Source: Hymenobacter mucosus (GTDB lineage: Bacteria; Bacteroidota; Bacteroidia; Cytophagales; Hymenobacteraceae). From it: 64,000 bases of DNA. The position numbers were made by a program, and so were the translations under genes. This document shows, piece by piece, positions 8,733 to 17,228 of the stretch (position 1 is the stretch's first letter; each line of letters opens with the position of its first letter). The stretch is taken from NCBI RefSeq assembly GCF_900188255.1, contig NZ_FZNS01000002.1, forward strand, positions 124,001-188,000, written 5' to 3'. The notes beneath the pieces were generated by a model. That model was not told the DNA's origin and did not search any database. It worked only from the letters and a program-made list of their open reading frames with translations.

Positions 8733-9224
8733 TTATCTCTGCTGGCTTCCTAGACTTGCCAACTGCTTGTAAGATTCTATTTTTTCCACCGGTGTCTTAC
8801 CCACCAAGTGCAATTCTACTTTTCCCAAGTCATTGTGAAGGGTAACGAGTAATTGGTACTGGTGGCTCAAGCCAAACAAGGCAGTTTTTTCCTCCACCGG
8901 GCCAATTGCCGACCAGGGAATGTGCAACGGAGGGTGATTGAGGCGAAACAGAAAGAGCACGGCCAACCCCAACCCAGCTGTGCCGAAGCGAAGCGTTAGG
9001 CCCCCACGGTAGCGCGAACCAGGACCGATTCTTCATTGGTTGCGCAACGTGCCCGACTCAAACCCGGCTGACTCGACATACACGACTGAGTTATTAGGCA
9101 ACAAACGGAAGTATTGAGCCAACCGGGCTTAGCCTCCGAGGGAAACAACCCAAATTACTAGTAGCCACAACCCTACAAAGGCTACTGGAAATAAGCCGAG
9201 TATTATTGACGCTGCGGTATTCAT
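8733..9224 (-). pseudogene. Decayed small membrane protein gene with two in-frame stops
   Basis: From an ATG at 9224 one frame runs 163 codons to the stop at 8733-8735, broken by TAA at codon 32 (9129-9131) and TGA at codon 64 (9033-9035). The reading is otherwise protein-like throughout. It has a hydrophobic N-terminus (LFPVAFVGLWLLVIWVVSLGG), then ARLAQYFR, a middle segment, YRGGLTLRFG, a second hydrophobic stretch with LFLFRLNHPPLHIPWSAI, and a beta-rich C-terminus. From memory this resembles an uncharacterised Cytophagales family of about 150-170 residues with a FRxxHPPLxIPW signature. The first stop sits where relatives seem to have Trp after Gly-Gly. No frameshift is needed. It could also be two sequencing errors or recoding, but recent loss is the simplest reading. 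Confidence 0.65.
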
Positions 9225-9444
9225 CTGCTTCTATATCTGACAGTAATTATTTACTAGACACTTATTGATGGTAGCTTGCAGACTCTTGCGCTTGCTTCTC
9301 CGGTAGTACACTCCGCCGCGGAGCATTCGCAGAGCTACTGAGCTTTTTTGCCGCCAAAGTTGTTGTGCACCCGTAAAACGGACCTACTGTCGCGTCGGGC
9401 GCGGTAGGTTTGCTTTCTTTCTACCGACATTTTGTACTTCGTAT
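9225..9444. other. Intergenic leader upstream of the GNAT/nitrilase gene
   Basis: It contains an interrupted GC-rich hairpin (arms ACCTAC at 9382-9387 and GTAGGT at 9404-9409, with inner CGCG pairs) followed by a pyrimidine-rich run, 35 nt before the next start codon. This could be a terminator for something upstream or a leader structure. No clear TAnnTTTG box was found. Confidence 0.35.
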
Positions 9445-11151
9445 ATGGCCACTGGTTCTCATGCAAAATCTGGCGGCGGCCCCGCCAAAAAGACTACACT
9501 ACCGGGTATGCCTACTGCCCCAGAGTTGATGACTCCTACCGCTATTCCGGCCCACCGGCTGGTATTGCGTACCCTAAAGAAAGCTGACTTTAAGGCAGTG
9601 AAGCAAATCATGGACAAGGTATACTCCAATATGGAGGGTGCCTGGGCTCAGGATGAGTACAACGCCTTACTGCGCAAGTTTCCTGAAGGGCAGATCTGCA
9701 TTGAGGATAATGGGCAGGTAGTGGCCGCGGCGCTGGCCATTATTGTGGAATACAGCAAGTTTGGCGACAAGCACACTTACGCCAAGATTACGGGCAACGG
9801 CAAGTTTGACACCCACGACTCGGATGGCGACACCTTGTATGGCGTTGACGTATTCGTGGACCCCGAGTACCGGAGCTTGCGCTTGGGCCGCCGTCTGTAT
9901 GACGCGCGCAAGGAACTGTGCGAAAACCTCAACCTGCGCGCTATGGTAGCCGGGGGACGCATTCCGGGCTACGCGGCGTATGCCAACGAGATGACGCCGG
10001 CCAAGTACGTGGAAATGGTACGGAACAAGGAACTGACGGACCCTATCCTCACCTTCCAACTGGCCAACGACTTCTACGTGCGGAAGCTGATCCGGGGCTA
10101 CCTGCCCTACGACTCCGAATCGAAAGCCTACGCAACGCTGTTAGAGTGGATTAATGTGTACTACGATGAGGAAGCCGACAAGCTTATCGGCAACCAGAAG
10201 TCCAATGTGCGCATTGGCATTGTGCAGTGGCAGATGCGAGCTACCCAAAACTTGGAGGACTTCTTCCAGCAAATGGAGTTCTTTGTGGACACCGTTTCGG
10301 GCTATAAGGCCGACTGCGTGCTGTTCCCCGAGTTTTTCAATGCGCCCATGATGGCCCTCACCAACGAAGAGTCACCGGCCGTTGCTATTCGCTCCATGGC
10401 AGCTTTCACGGAGCCCATCAAAACCAAAATGATGGAGTTGGCCGTGAGCTACAACATCAACGTCATTGCTGGGTCCATGCCGCTTTACGATGATGGCAAG
10501 CTGTACAACGTAAGCTATTTGTGCCGCCGCGACGGCACCGTGGACGAGCAGTATAAGCTGCACGTAACTCCCGACGAGGCTAGCTACTGGGGTATGCGCG
10601 GTGGCGACAAGCTAAAGTGCTTTGACACTGACTTCGGCAAAATCGGCATTCTGATTTGCTACGATGCCGAGTTCCCGGAGCTGGCCCGTATGCTATCCGA
10701 CGAGGGCATGAAAATCCTGTTCGTGCCCTTCTGGACGGATACCAAGAATGCTTACCAGCGTGTGCGTCTTTGCGCGCAGGCACGGGCCATCGAAAACGAG
10801 TGCTATGTGGCTATTACGGGCTCCGTAGGCAACCTACCGCGCGTAGAGAACATGGACATTCAGTACTCGCAGAGTGCCGTATTTAGCCCATCGGACTTTG
10901 CATTCCCTCACGATGCCATCGTGGCCGAGGCTACCCCGAATACGGAGATGACTCTTATTGCCGACTTGGACCTGGACCTGCTGAAGGACTTAAACACCAG
11001 CGGAGCCGTGCGCAACCTGCGCGACCGACGCAAGGATTTGTACTCCGTGAGCTGGGTAAAGAAAACCGAGCGGGACGATGAGTTGCTAGCCCAAGGTGAG
11101 GAGCGCGCTCCTAAAACGTCCAGCCGCCGCAAAGCCGTGTCTGCTGGTTAG
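9445..11151 (+). CDS. GNAT acetyltransferase / carbon-nitrogen hydrolase fusion
   Basis: A 568-residue two-domain protein. Residues about 30-230 form a GNAT acetyltransferase-like domain (HRLVLRTLKKADFKAVKQIM, then VDVFVDPEYRSLRLGRRLYDAR, the acetyl-CoA-binding region). Residues about 254-540 form a nitrilase-superfamily amidohydrolase with the full Glu-Lys-Cys triad: Glu296 in LFPEF, Lys371 in EQYKLH and Cys405 in LICYDAEFPE. The C-terminal tail is basic and probably disordered. The fusion occurs in other Bacteroidetes and Proteobacteria, but its substrate is not known to me. An amide could be made and cleaved by the same polypeptide. It is monocistronic, with a terminator downstream. Confidence 0.93.
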   Translation: MATGSHAKSGGGPAKKTTLPGMPTAPELMTPTAIPAHRLVLRTLKKADFKAVKQIMDKVYSNMEGAWAQDEYNALLRKFPEGQICIEDNGQVVAAALAIIVEYSKFGDKHTYAKITGNGKFDTHDSDGDTLYGVDVFVDPEYRSLRLGRRLYDARKELCENLNLRAMVAGGRIPGYAAYANEMTPAKYVEMVRNKELTDPILTFQLANDFYVRKLIRGYLPYDSESKAYATLLEWINVYYDEEADKLIGNQKSNVRIGIVQWQMRATQNLEDFFQQMEFFVDTVSGYKADCVLFPEFFNAPMMALTNEESPAVAIRSMAAFTEPIKTKMMELAVSYNINVIAGSMPLYDDGKLYNVSYLCRRDGTVDEQYKLHVTPDEASYWGMRGGDKLKCFDTDFGKIGILICYDAEFPELARMLSDEGMKILFVPFWTDTKNAYQRVRLCAQARAIENECYVAITGSVGNLPRVENMDIQYSQSAVFSPSDFAFPHDAIVAEATPNTEMTLIADLDLDLLKDLNTSGAVRNLRDRRKDLYSVSWVKKTERDDELLAQGEERAPKTSSRRKAVSAG

Positions 11152-11196
11152 TACCCCCCTGGTAGCGCCATAGTTACGCTCTTTTCACGCTTACTG

Positions 11197-11226
11197 AAAA
11201 GCCCGCCCTATGTGGTGGGCTTTTTT
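11197..11226 (+). terminator. Rho-independent terminator
   Basis: AAAAGCCCGCC pairs with GGTGGGCTTTT (one G-U pair) around a short loop and is followed by more T residues. It lies 45 nt after the GNAT/hydrolase stop. Confidence 0.85.
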
Positions 11227-11314
11227 GTTGGTACAGAATTCGGGAATAGGTACGGAGCCTGCTGTTTTTGATGTAAACTGCGGCCCCCTAACGTCACCTA
11301 TTCTCTTTTCTTCC

Positions 11315-12034
11315 ATGAAGCGCGTCCTCATTACCGGGGCCAACCGGGGCCTGGGCCTTGAACTTACCCGCCAGTACTTGGAGCGGGGCAACACCGTGTT
11401 TGCCACCAGCCGCCAGCCTCAAGCTGCCGCTGATCTGCAGGCACTTGCGGCCAGCCACCCAGGCAAGCTGCACCTCATTGCCCTTGATATCACAAGCGAA
11501 GCCTCCATTGGGACGGCGCGCCGGGCCGTGCGGGCCGTTACGGCGGGCCTTGACGTTCTAATTAACAATGCTGGTATTTTCCCCGGTGCCGGGCCAGAAG
11601 ACCCTGCCAACCAACGCTTGGGCGAGTTTACTTCGGACAATGCCCTTACGGTATTTCAAGTGAATGCCGTAGGGCCCCTGCTTGTCACGCAAGCCTTCCT
11701 CGACCTACTAAAGGCCGGCGACAAGCCTCGCATTGTTAGTCTCTCATCTGGGCAAGGCTCGCTCACCTGGAAAGCTTCCGGAGAGCCTTACCATTATTCA
11801 GCTAGCAAAGCAGCCTTGAACATGTACATGCGCGCTTTGGCAGCTGAGGTAGGCCACCAGGGCGTCATTTCGGTGGTAGTAGACCCCGGCTGGTTACGTA
11901 CGGGCATGGGAGGCAGTGCTGCTACCCTTTCCCCCTCCGACTCGGCCCGGGGTATTATCCGCCTTACGGATCAGCTACACGCCGAGGAAAACGGCAGCTT
12001 CCTGACGTGGCAGGGGCAGCCCGTGCCGTGGTAG
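11315..12034 (+). CDS. Short-chain dehydrogenase/reductase (SDR)
   Basis: A 239-residue classical SDR. The NAD(P)-binding motif TGANRGLG lies at residues 7-14, NNAG is present mid-protein, and the catalytic YxxxK is YSASK. An Arg following the glycine motif (ANRGLG) hints at NADP(H), but this is weak. It belongs to the C-factor-like branch of SDRs. The substrate is unknown. I chose the ATG at 11315 (MKRVLITGANRG) because the upstream in-frame sequence runs into the previous terminator. The gene is alone between two terminators. Confidence 0.93.
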   Translation: MKRVLITGANRGLGLELTRQYLERGNTVFATSRQPQAAADLQALAASHPGKLHLIALDITSEASIGTARRAVRAVTAGLDVLINNAGIFPGAGPEDPANQRLGEFTSDNALTVFQVNAVGPLLVTQAFLDLLKAGDKPRIVSLSSGQGSLTWKASGEPYHYSASKAALNMYMRALAAEVGHQGVISVVVDPGWLRTGMGGSAATLSPSDSARGIIRLTDQLHAEENGSFLTWQGQPVPW

Positions 12035-12060
12035 GGTAGTACAAATTTTTGTGCATGCCT

Positions 12061-12090
12061 GCGGGTGGTTCCCATTTGGGGACCACCCGC
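12061..12090 (+). terminator. Hairpin terminator after the SDR gene
   Basis: A 13-bp GC-rich stem (with one G-U pair) closes on a 4-nt loop, followed by TTCGTTTGTT. The T-tract is weak. Confidence 0.6.
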
Positions 12091-12278
12091 TTCGTTTGTT
12101 GGCTAGCTCAGCAACAGCATTTTAGCTTACTGAACTCAATTCAGTGTGACAAGGCGTTCATTTTGAGAAGATTAAAAGCATATTAAAATAAATCCATTTT
12201 ACAATCTGTCCCCGTATGCAAGCTGCAGGGTAGAGCTTATACCCCGTATTCTATTCCTTTTCACCATTCTTTTTTAGC
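12091..12278. other. AT-rich intergenic region upstream of the DUF4394 gene
   Basis: The stretch is AT-rich around 12165-12205. It presumably holds the promoter of the next gene, but no good TAnnTTTG match was found. Confidence 0.4.
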
Positions 12279-14258
12279 ATGAACACAAAATCTACTTTCC
12301 GGATGTCTTCTCTGCGCAAAGCCGCCTTAGGGCTAGCCGCCTTAGGGCTAACAGTGGGCGCGGCGCAAGCGCAAACGGTTTATGGACTCTCTGTTACTGG
12401 TACAACTACTGCTAGCTTAGTTACCTTCAACGCTACTACCCCAGGTACATTCACGGCTACGGTACCCATTACGGGGGTTACTGCTGGCCAAACGATTGTT
12501 GGTATTGATGTGCGCCCCAATACGGGCCAGTTGTTTGCGCTCGGCTACAACCCAACGGGCACTCAGGCACAGATGTATACCATTGACCGTACAACAGGCG
12601 TAGCCACAACTGTGGGCACGGCCCTGACCTTGAACTTAGGTACGAACGTGGCCCGCATCGGCTTTGACTTCAACCCTACGGTGGACCGCATTCGGGTAGT
12701 AAGCGGTGCCGGCACCGATTTTCGCCTGAACCCCAACAACGGTGCCCTAGCTGCTACCGACGGCAACTTGGCCTACGCAACTGGAGATGCCAATGCCAGC
12801 CAAACGCCAAGCGTAGGCTCGGTAGCATACACCAATAGCTACATTGGTAGCACGGGCACAGACCTCTACGACATTGATGAGGCTAATAGCCGCCTGGTCA
12901 TCCAGCGTCCTCCAAACAATGGCACTCTGGTTACGGTAGGGCCCCTAGGCATAGCTACCGATGGGGCAGGCCAGATTTCCGACCTGGATATTTATTTCAA
13001 TCCAACTACTAGCACGAACGTAGCTTACCTCAGCACGGCCACCATCACCAGCCTTACTGCTGCTACCTCCACGCTGTACACGGTTAACCTAGCCACGGGT
13101 GCTACCACGTCTGTTGGCCTGCTGGGCACTGGCCCATTGGTGGTTATTTCTGACATTGCGTTTGCCATCGACCGGCCTACCTTGCCTGCTATTACGGGTC
13201 AGTTGGCCTACGCTCTTGCTGGCACCAACCTAATTTCGTTTGACACGGCACTACCTACCACCATCCGTGGTTCGGTGGGAATTACGGGCATTGACGCAGC
13301 CCAAACCCTAGTGGGATTGGATGTGCGCCCATTAAACAATGCGCTGTATGCGCTGGGGTACAATGCTACTACCCAAACTGGGCAGCTGTATGCTATCAAC
13401 GCTACCACAGGCGCAGCTACTTCCATTAGCGGCTCACTGGCCCTGGCGCTAGGTACGGGCAGCATTGGCTTCGACTTTAACCCGACGGTAGACCGCATTC
13501 GGGTAGTAGGTGCCAATGGCAATAACTACCGCCTAAACCCCGTAACCGGTACGCTAGCCGCTACCGATGGCGTGTTATCCTACGCTGGAGGTGGTACGCC
13601 AAACATTGGGGCGGTGGCTTACACTAACAGCTTCACTGGGGCAAGTACTACCTCAGGTACTACCCTGTACAACTACGATGAGACCTTGAACCAGCTTAAC
13701 ACCCAAAGCACGGCCAATCCTCCCATGGACGGGCAGCTGACGGCAGTAGGCACTTCCGGCATCACCGTAAACACAACTACTCCTAACGTAGACATCGACA
13801 TCTACAGCACCGGCGCGGGCGTAAACACGGGCTACTTAGTAGCTACTACGGGCACCTCGCCCAACAGTGGCTTCTATACCCTCAACCTGACAACTGGCGC
13901 CGCTACGCTGGTGGGGAACATCGGCAATGGCATTACGGTGCGCGATATTGCCATTGCAGGCGCGGCTGGCGTTGCTACCAGCACCCGGGCCGCAGAATTG
14001 GCCACTGGCTTTATTCTATCGCCAAACCCTGTAGCGGGCGAAGCTACTGCCGCTTTCACTCTGCCCCGTGCTGGCCAGGCCGAACTAACTGTAATTGACG
14101 CGTTGGGTCGCACTGTGGAACGCCTCAGCCCAGGCAAGCTGAATGCTGGTACGCATTCGGTGCGCTGGCAGCCAGGCTCACGCACTACGGGCCTCTACTT
14201 CGTGCGTCTCTCTTTAGATGGCCAACCTGCTGGCACGCAGCGCGTGTTTGTACAGTAG
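12279..14258 (+). CDS. Secreted tandem DUF4394 protein with type IX secretion sorting domain
   Basis: A 659-residue exported protein. The signal peptide covers residues 1-31 (ending AAQAQ). Two copies of a DUF4394-type module follow, about residues 33-300 and 306-560. Both carry TxVGxDVRP, the segment GFDFNPTVDRIRVV, then RLNP, LAATDG, and VAYTNS. The segment from about 575 to the end is a type IX secretion type A C-terminal domain (LSPNPVAGEATAAFTLP, then GLYFVRL). The protein should be moved across the outer membrane by the type IX system and anchored or released. DUF4394 probably forms a beta-propeller, as an inference from its repeat pattern. Function is unknown. Confidence 0.93.
   Translation: MNTKSTFRMSSLRKAALGLAALGLTVGAAQAQTVYGLSVTGTTTASLVTFNATTPGTFTATVPITGVTAGQTIVGIDVRPNTGQLFALGYNPTGTQAQMYTIDRTTGVATTVGTALTLNLGTNVARIGFDFNPTVDRIRVVSGAGTDFRLNPNNGALAATDGNLAYATGDANASQTPSVGSVAYTNSYIGSTGTDLYDIDEANSRLVIQRPPNNGTLVTVGPLGIATDGAGQISDLDIYFNPTTSTNVAYLSTATITSLTAATSTLYTVNLATGATTSVGLLGTGPLVVISDIAFAIDRPTLPAITGQLAYALAGTNLISFDTALPTTIRGSVGITGIDAAQTLVGLDVRPLNNALYALGYNATTQTGQLYAINATTGAATSISGSLALALGTGSIGFDFNPTVDRIRVVGANGNNYRLNPVTGTLAATDGVLSYAGGGTPNIGAVAYTNSFTGASTTSGTTLYNYDETLNQLNTQSTANPPMDGQLTAVGTSGITVNTTTPNVDIDIYSTGAGVNTGYLVATTGTSPNSGFYTLNLTTGAATLVGNIGNGITVRDIAIAGAAGVATSTRAAELATGFILSPNPVAGEATAAFTLPRAGQAELTVIDALGRTVERLSPGKLNAGTHSVRWQPGSRTTGLYFVRLSLDGQPAGTQRVFVQ
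12321..12350 (+). repeat. 15-bp perfect tandem duplication in the signal-peptide coding region
   Basis: Bases 12321-12335 and 12336-12350 are identical (GCCGCCTTAGGGCTA twice). They encode two copies of AALGL in the hydrophobic core of the signal peptide. The unit is a multiple of three, so copy-number change would alter length without breaking the frame. Confidence 0.9.
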
Positions 14259-14271
14259 TCATTCCTTACTT

Positions 14272-14318
14272 AACAAGAAAAAGCCGGCTCACACTGCGTG
14301 AGCCGGCTTTTTCTTGTT
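14272..14318. terminator. Bidirectional terminator, 21-bp perfect stem
   Basis: Bases 14272-14292 pair exactly with 14298-14318 around a 5-nt loop. A-rich and T-rich ends make it a terminator in both directions, between the DUF4394 gene (+) and the RDD gene (-). Confidence 0.92.
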
Positions 14319-14346
14319 GGTATATGGTGTATCAAGCGGCACCTGC

Positions 14347-15072
14347 TCAGAGGGTCATTTCCTGCTGAGCTAGCGCGGTGTAGTCGCGAAGAATGGTGCG
14401 TAGGAAAGGCTCATCCTGGAGGTCCGTATGAATGCCAGTGAGCGTCTTAACCTTGTTAGCTACCTCATTCAGCAGCACAAAGTTGTCGCGGCGTAGGGCT
14501 TGCGCAAGCAGGCGGCGCACTAGGGCAATGTCGTGGTCGGTAAGCTGGGCTACCTGAGGAAATACTACTTGGTAGTTAGGTGGTACGTTACCGAGATTGA
14601 GTTCATCGGGGGCGGCGGGGCGCAAGCTCACAACGGTAGTACCAGCGGCCAGGTCGCCGAGGCGCTGCCCACGGCCAGTTATGATAATGCACAGCAGGGC
14701 TACTACCCCACTGGTCATTTGAATTTCAAAGAGGGCCAGCAACCAGCGCAACAGGTAGTCGCCTACGGAGGGGCGGGTACCATCCACGCGCGTCACCTTT
14801 ATGTGGCGCATGTGCTTTCCCAAACTCTGCCCTCCGAAGAAGATTTCGCACAGAGGATGGTAGAGCAAGGCCGGAATGACAATAAGAGCAATGGCCAGAA
14901 TACCCTGAGAGGTACTAGAGTTCAGACCGTATTGTACCACAAATCCACACACTACAGTGTAGATTCCGAGTACTAGGCTATCGATGATATGGGCCACCAG
15001 CCGCTCGCCCACGCTGGCAATTTCATACTCCACCACCACGTTTTGGGCAGTCTGAATGCGAATTGTACTCAT
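14347..15072 (-). CDS. RDD family membrane protein
   Basis: A 241-residue protein with the RDD pattern near the N-terminus (YEIASVGERLVAHIIDSLVLG) and a second signature GGQSLGKHMRHIKVTRVDG. About four transmembrane helices lie in residues 25-150, followed by a soluble C-terminal part of about 90 residues with conserved-looking YxxVFPQVAQLTDHDIALVRRLL. RDD proteins of this type are usual members of Bacteroidetes MoxR clusters. Some RDD proteins are ion exchangers, but the role here is unknown. It is divergent from the SpoIIM-like gene, so the 110-nt gap between them holds promoters for both. Confidence 0.92.
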   Translation of the reverse strand: MSTIRIQTAQNVVVEYEIASVGERLVAHIIDSLVLGIYTVVCGFVVQYGLNSSTSQGILAIALIVIPALLYHPLCEIFFGGQSLGKHMRHIKVTRVDGTRPSVGDYLLRWLLALFEIQMTSGVVALLCIIITGRGQRLGDLAAGTTVVSLRPAAPDELNLGNVPPNYQVVFPQVAQLTDHDIALVRRLLAQALRRDNFVLLNEVANKVKTLTGIHTDLQDEPFLRTILRDYTALAQQEMTL

Positions 15073-15119
15073 TTAAAATAGAAAAAGAAGTTGGCCGGTG
15101 GCTGCCACCCCGAAACCTG

Positions 15120-15127
15120 TATATTTG
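15120..15127 (+). promoter_or_regulatory. -7 box TATATTTG for the MoxR cluster
   Basis: A perfect TAnnTTTG match, 55 nt before the SpoIIM-like gene. A TTG at 15091-15093 is 26 nt upstream, which is longer than the usual spacing. A second, weaker box (CAGTTTTG, 15172-15179) lies 3 nt before the ATG. Confidence 0.45.
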
Positions 15128-15182
15128 GACTGTGCCACTACGTGGCACCCGTATTTTACTTGTCTTATCGGCAGTTTTGCAT

Positions 15183-16151
15183 ATGCGTGAAGCGGTATTT
15201 CTCCGCCAGAACCAAGAGCGCTGGCACCAGTATGAAACACAGCCAGCCGCGGGTCCCGATGAACTAGCCCAGCGTTTTGTGGAGTTGACCGATGATTTGT
15301 CGTATGCTCGCACCTTCTATCCAGGTTCAACCACTACGACCTATCTCAATGGCCTGACGGGCAAGCTACACCAGGCCTTGTATAAAAACAAAAAGGAAGA
15401 TGCGGGGCGCTTTGGGCGGTTCTGGCGCCGGGAGCTACCGCTGCTGGTAGCTCGTCACCGCTACGCTTTGCTCGGCAGCTTTCTGTTCTTTTTGCTGTGT
15501 GCCATTATTGGGGCCTTGTCGGCGGCGCTGGATGACACCTTTGTACGCGTAGTGCTGGGTGACTCCTACGTGAATCAGACCCTAGCCAATATTCGGAAGG
15601 GTGACCCCATGGCCGTGTACAAGGGCAAGGATGAAACGCTGATGTTCCTGACCATCACTCTTAACAATATTAAAGTGTCGCTCTATGCCTTTGCGGGCGG
15701 CATTACTGGTGGGCTCCTCACTACCTACTTGCTTTTCAGTAATGGGCTGATGCTGGGCTCCTTTCAGTATTTTTTTTACCAACAGGGTGTACTACTGCCG
15801 TCGGTACTCACTATTTGGATACACGGCACCCTAGAAATATCAGCCATTATTCTTGCCGGAGGAGCGGGCTTAGTACTGGGAGGCAGCCTGCTGTTTCCAG
15901 GTACCTATTCCCGCCGCGACTCCCTCCGCCGGGGTGCCCGCGACGGCATGAAGCTGGCCCTAGGCTTAGTGCCCATATTCATCATGGCGGGGTTTCTGGA
16001 AGGATTTGTTACGCGCCACACCGAAATGCCTCTGTGGGCTAGCCTCACCATCATAGGCCTCTCAGCCGCGCTTATTCTGGGTTACTTTGTGGTGTATCCT
16101 TGGTGGGTATACCGCCGTGGATTAGGGCTGCCAGTTTCTTCTGCTGTCTAA
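15183..16151 (+). CDS. SpoIIM-like (stage II sporulation protein M family) membrane protein
   Basis: A 322-residue protein. Residues 1-95 are soluble and helical (MREAVFLRQNQERW, then DDLSYARTFYPGS). The rest has about five transmembrane helices, with the family pattern NNIKVSLYAFAGGITGG and IWIHGTLEISAIILAGGAGL. The SpoIIM/DUF95 family is named after a Bacillus engulfment protein, but Bacteroidetes do not sporulate, so a general membrane role with the MoxR partner genes is more likely. I chose the ATG at 15183. The frame continues upstream to 15063, but that would cover the promoter region. Confidence 0.9.
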   Translation: MREAVFLRQNQERWHQYETQPAAGPDELAQRFVELTDDLSYARTFYPGSTTTTYLNGLTGKLHQALYKNKKEDAGRFGRFWRRELPLLVARHRYALLGSFLFFLLCAIIGALSAALDDTFVRVVLGDSYVNQTLANIRKGDPMAVYKGKDETLMFLTITLNNIKVSLYAFAGGITGGLLTTYLLFSNGLMLGSFQYFFYQQGVLLPSVLTIWIHGTLEISAIILAGGAGLVLGGSLLFPGTYSRRDSLRRGARDGMKLALGLVPIFIMAGFLEGFVTRHTEMPLWASLTIIGLSAALILGYFVVYPWWVYRRGLGLPVSSAV

Positions 16152-16170
16152 TTATTGTTGCTTGCTTACC

Positions 16171-17187
16171 ATGCGCCACTCGTCATTCACGCAACCGTCA
16201 GATTTTTTACAGGAACGAAACTTCGGGCAGAAGATAGAGGCTACGTTCGATTTTTTGCGGGTTCATTTCCGGCCTCTCCTACGGGTACTGGTCGTTCTTG
16301 TGTTGCCCTTGGCCCTCGTTACGGGCATTGCGTCGGGCCTGCTCCAGAGCAAGCTAATAAATGCTATAAGAAACGTGAGCACGCAGCCCAATAGCACTAT
16401 TGGTTTTGTAAATGACCTACTGACTTCGCCCAGTTACTCGCTTACTATTCTGGGTGGAATGCTGCTGTTTGTAGTATTGCAGCTTACGGTCTATAGCTAC
16501 GTGCTCGTAAGCATGAACCGGCCTTCCCCCGCAGTCCCAGTAACCATAAGCGAGGTGTGGGAAATGGTCAGGAAACGCTTCTTGGGTATGCTAGGCGTAT
16601 CCCTGAGCCTTGTTCTACTATTCTTAGTGGCCAGCATGCTGCTGTCTCTTTTCTTCGGGCTACTGGGCAGCGGCCTTGCAACACTCAGTTCATCGGGAGC
16701 CTTTTTCCTTATTATCCCACTCACTTATATAGCTATTGCCTACATAGGCGTTACGCTTTCCTTATTCTTCATTGTGTGGCTACGGGAGCGGAAGGGAATG
16801 TTTGCCAGCATTAGGCGCTGCTTTCAACTAATCAAAGGCAAATGGTGGTCTACGTTTGGCCTCCTGATTGTGGTAGGCCTCATTACTACAACAGTTATGG
16901 TCCTTCTTCTGAGTGTACTTGCGGCCATGGCTTTCCCCTTTGTAAAGCAGCTAAGCCAACTGTCTGATCAGCTGGTTAAACTACTCTTGATTGTAGCTGC
17001 CTCGCTACAATCCCTTGCAATGCTCGGTGTTCTCCCCGTATTTATCTTAGCCATCTGCTTTCAGTATTTCAACTTGGTTGAGCGCCACGACGGAGAAGGC
17101 CTGTATCTACAGCTAGCTAGCCTGGGCCAGGCGCCTCCGGCAGCAGCGCCTAGTGTTCTACAGCCTGATGAGGAGGGTGAGTACTAA
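16171..17187 (+). CDS. Multi-pass membrane protein of the MoxR cluster
   Basis: A 338-residue protein with about six transmembrane helices: near residues 33-55, 83-105, 131-160, 165-190, 220-255 and 270-300. The C-terminus is short, soluble and acidic. It is topologically like DUF4013 or glycerophosphoryl-diester-type membrane domains, but I do not assign a family. The start is the ATG at 16171, 19 nt after the SpoIIM-like stop. An alternative TTG lies three codons upstream. The position inside the cluster suggests it is a fixed partner of the SpoIIM-like and DUF4129 proteins. Confidence 0.85.
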   Translation: MRHSSFTQPSDFLQERNFGQKIEATFDFLRVHFRPLLRVLVVLVLPLALVTGIASGLLQSKLINAIRNVSTQPNSTIGFVNDLLTSPSYSLTILGGMLLFVVLQLTVYSYVLVSMNRPSPAVPVTISEVWEMVRKRFLGMLGVSLSLVLLFLVASMLLSLFFGLLGSGLATLSSSGAFFLIIPLTYIAIAYIGVTLSLFFIVWLRERKGMFASIRRCFQLIKGKWWSTFGLLIVVGLITTTVMVLLLSVLAAMAFPFVKQLSQLSDQLVKLLLIVAASLQSLAMLGVLPVFILAICFQYFNLVERHDGEGLYLQLASLGQAPPAAAPSVLQPDEEGEY

Positions 17188-17228
17188 CAGCTAACCACCG
17201 TCGTTTTTCGCCTTATTCTGCTTTTGCC

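Noticed and set aside
8830..9036. 68-codon reading frame on the minus strand overlapping the pseudogene
   Set aside because: It is out of frame with the conserved protein pattern (FRLNHPPLHIPW) and has Pro/Trp-rich, non-protein-like composition. It is a shadow of the decayed gene.
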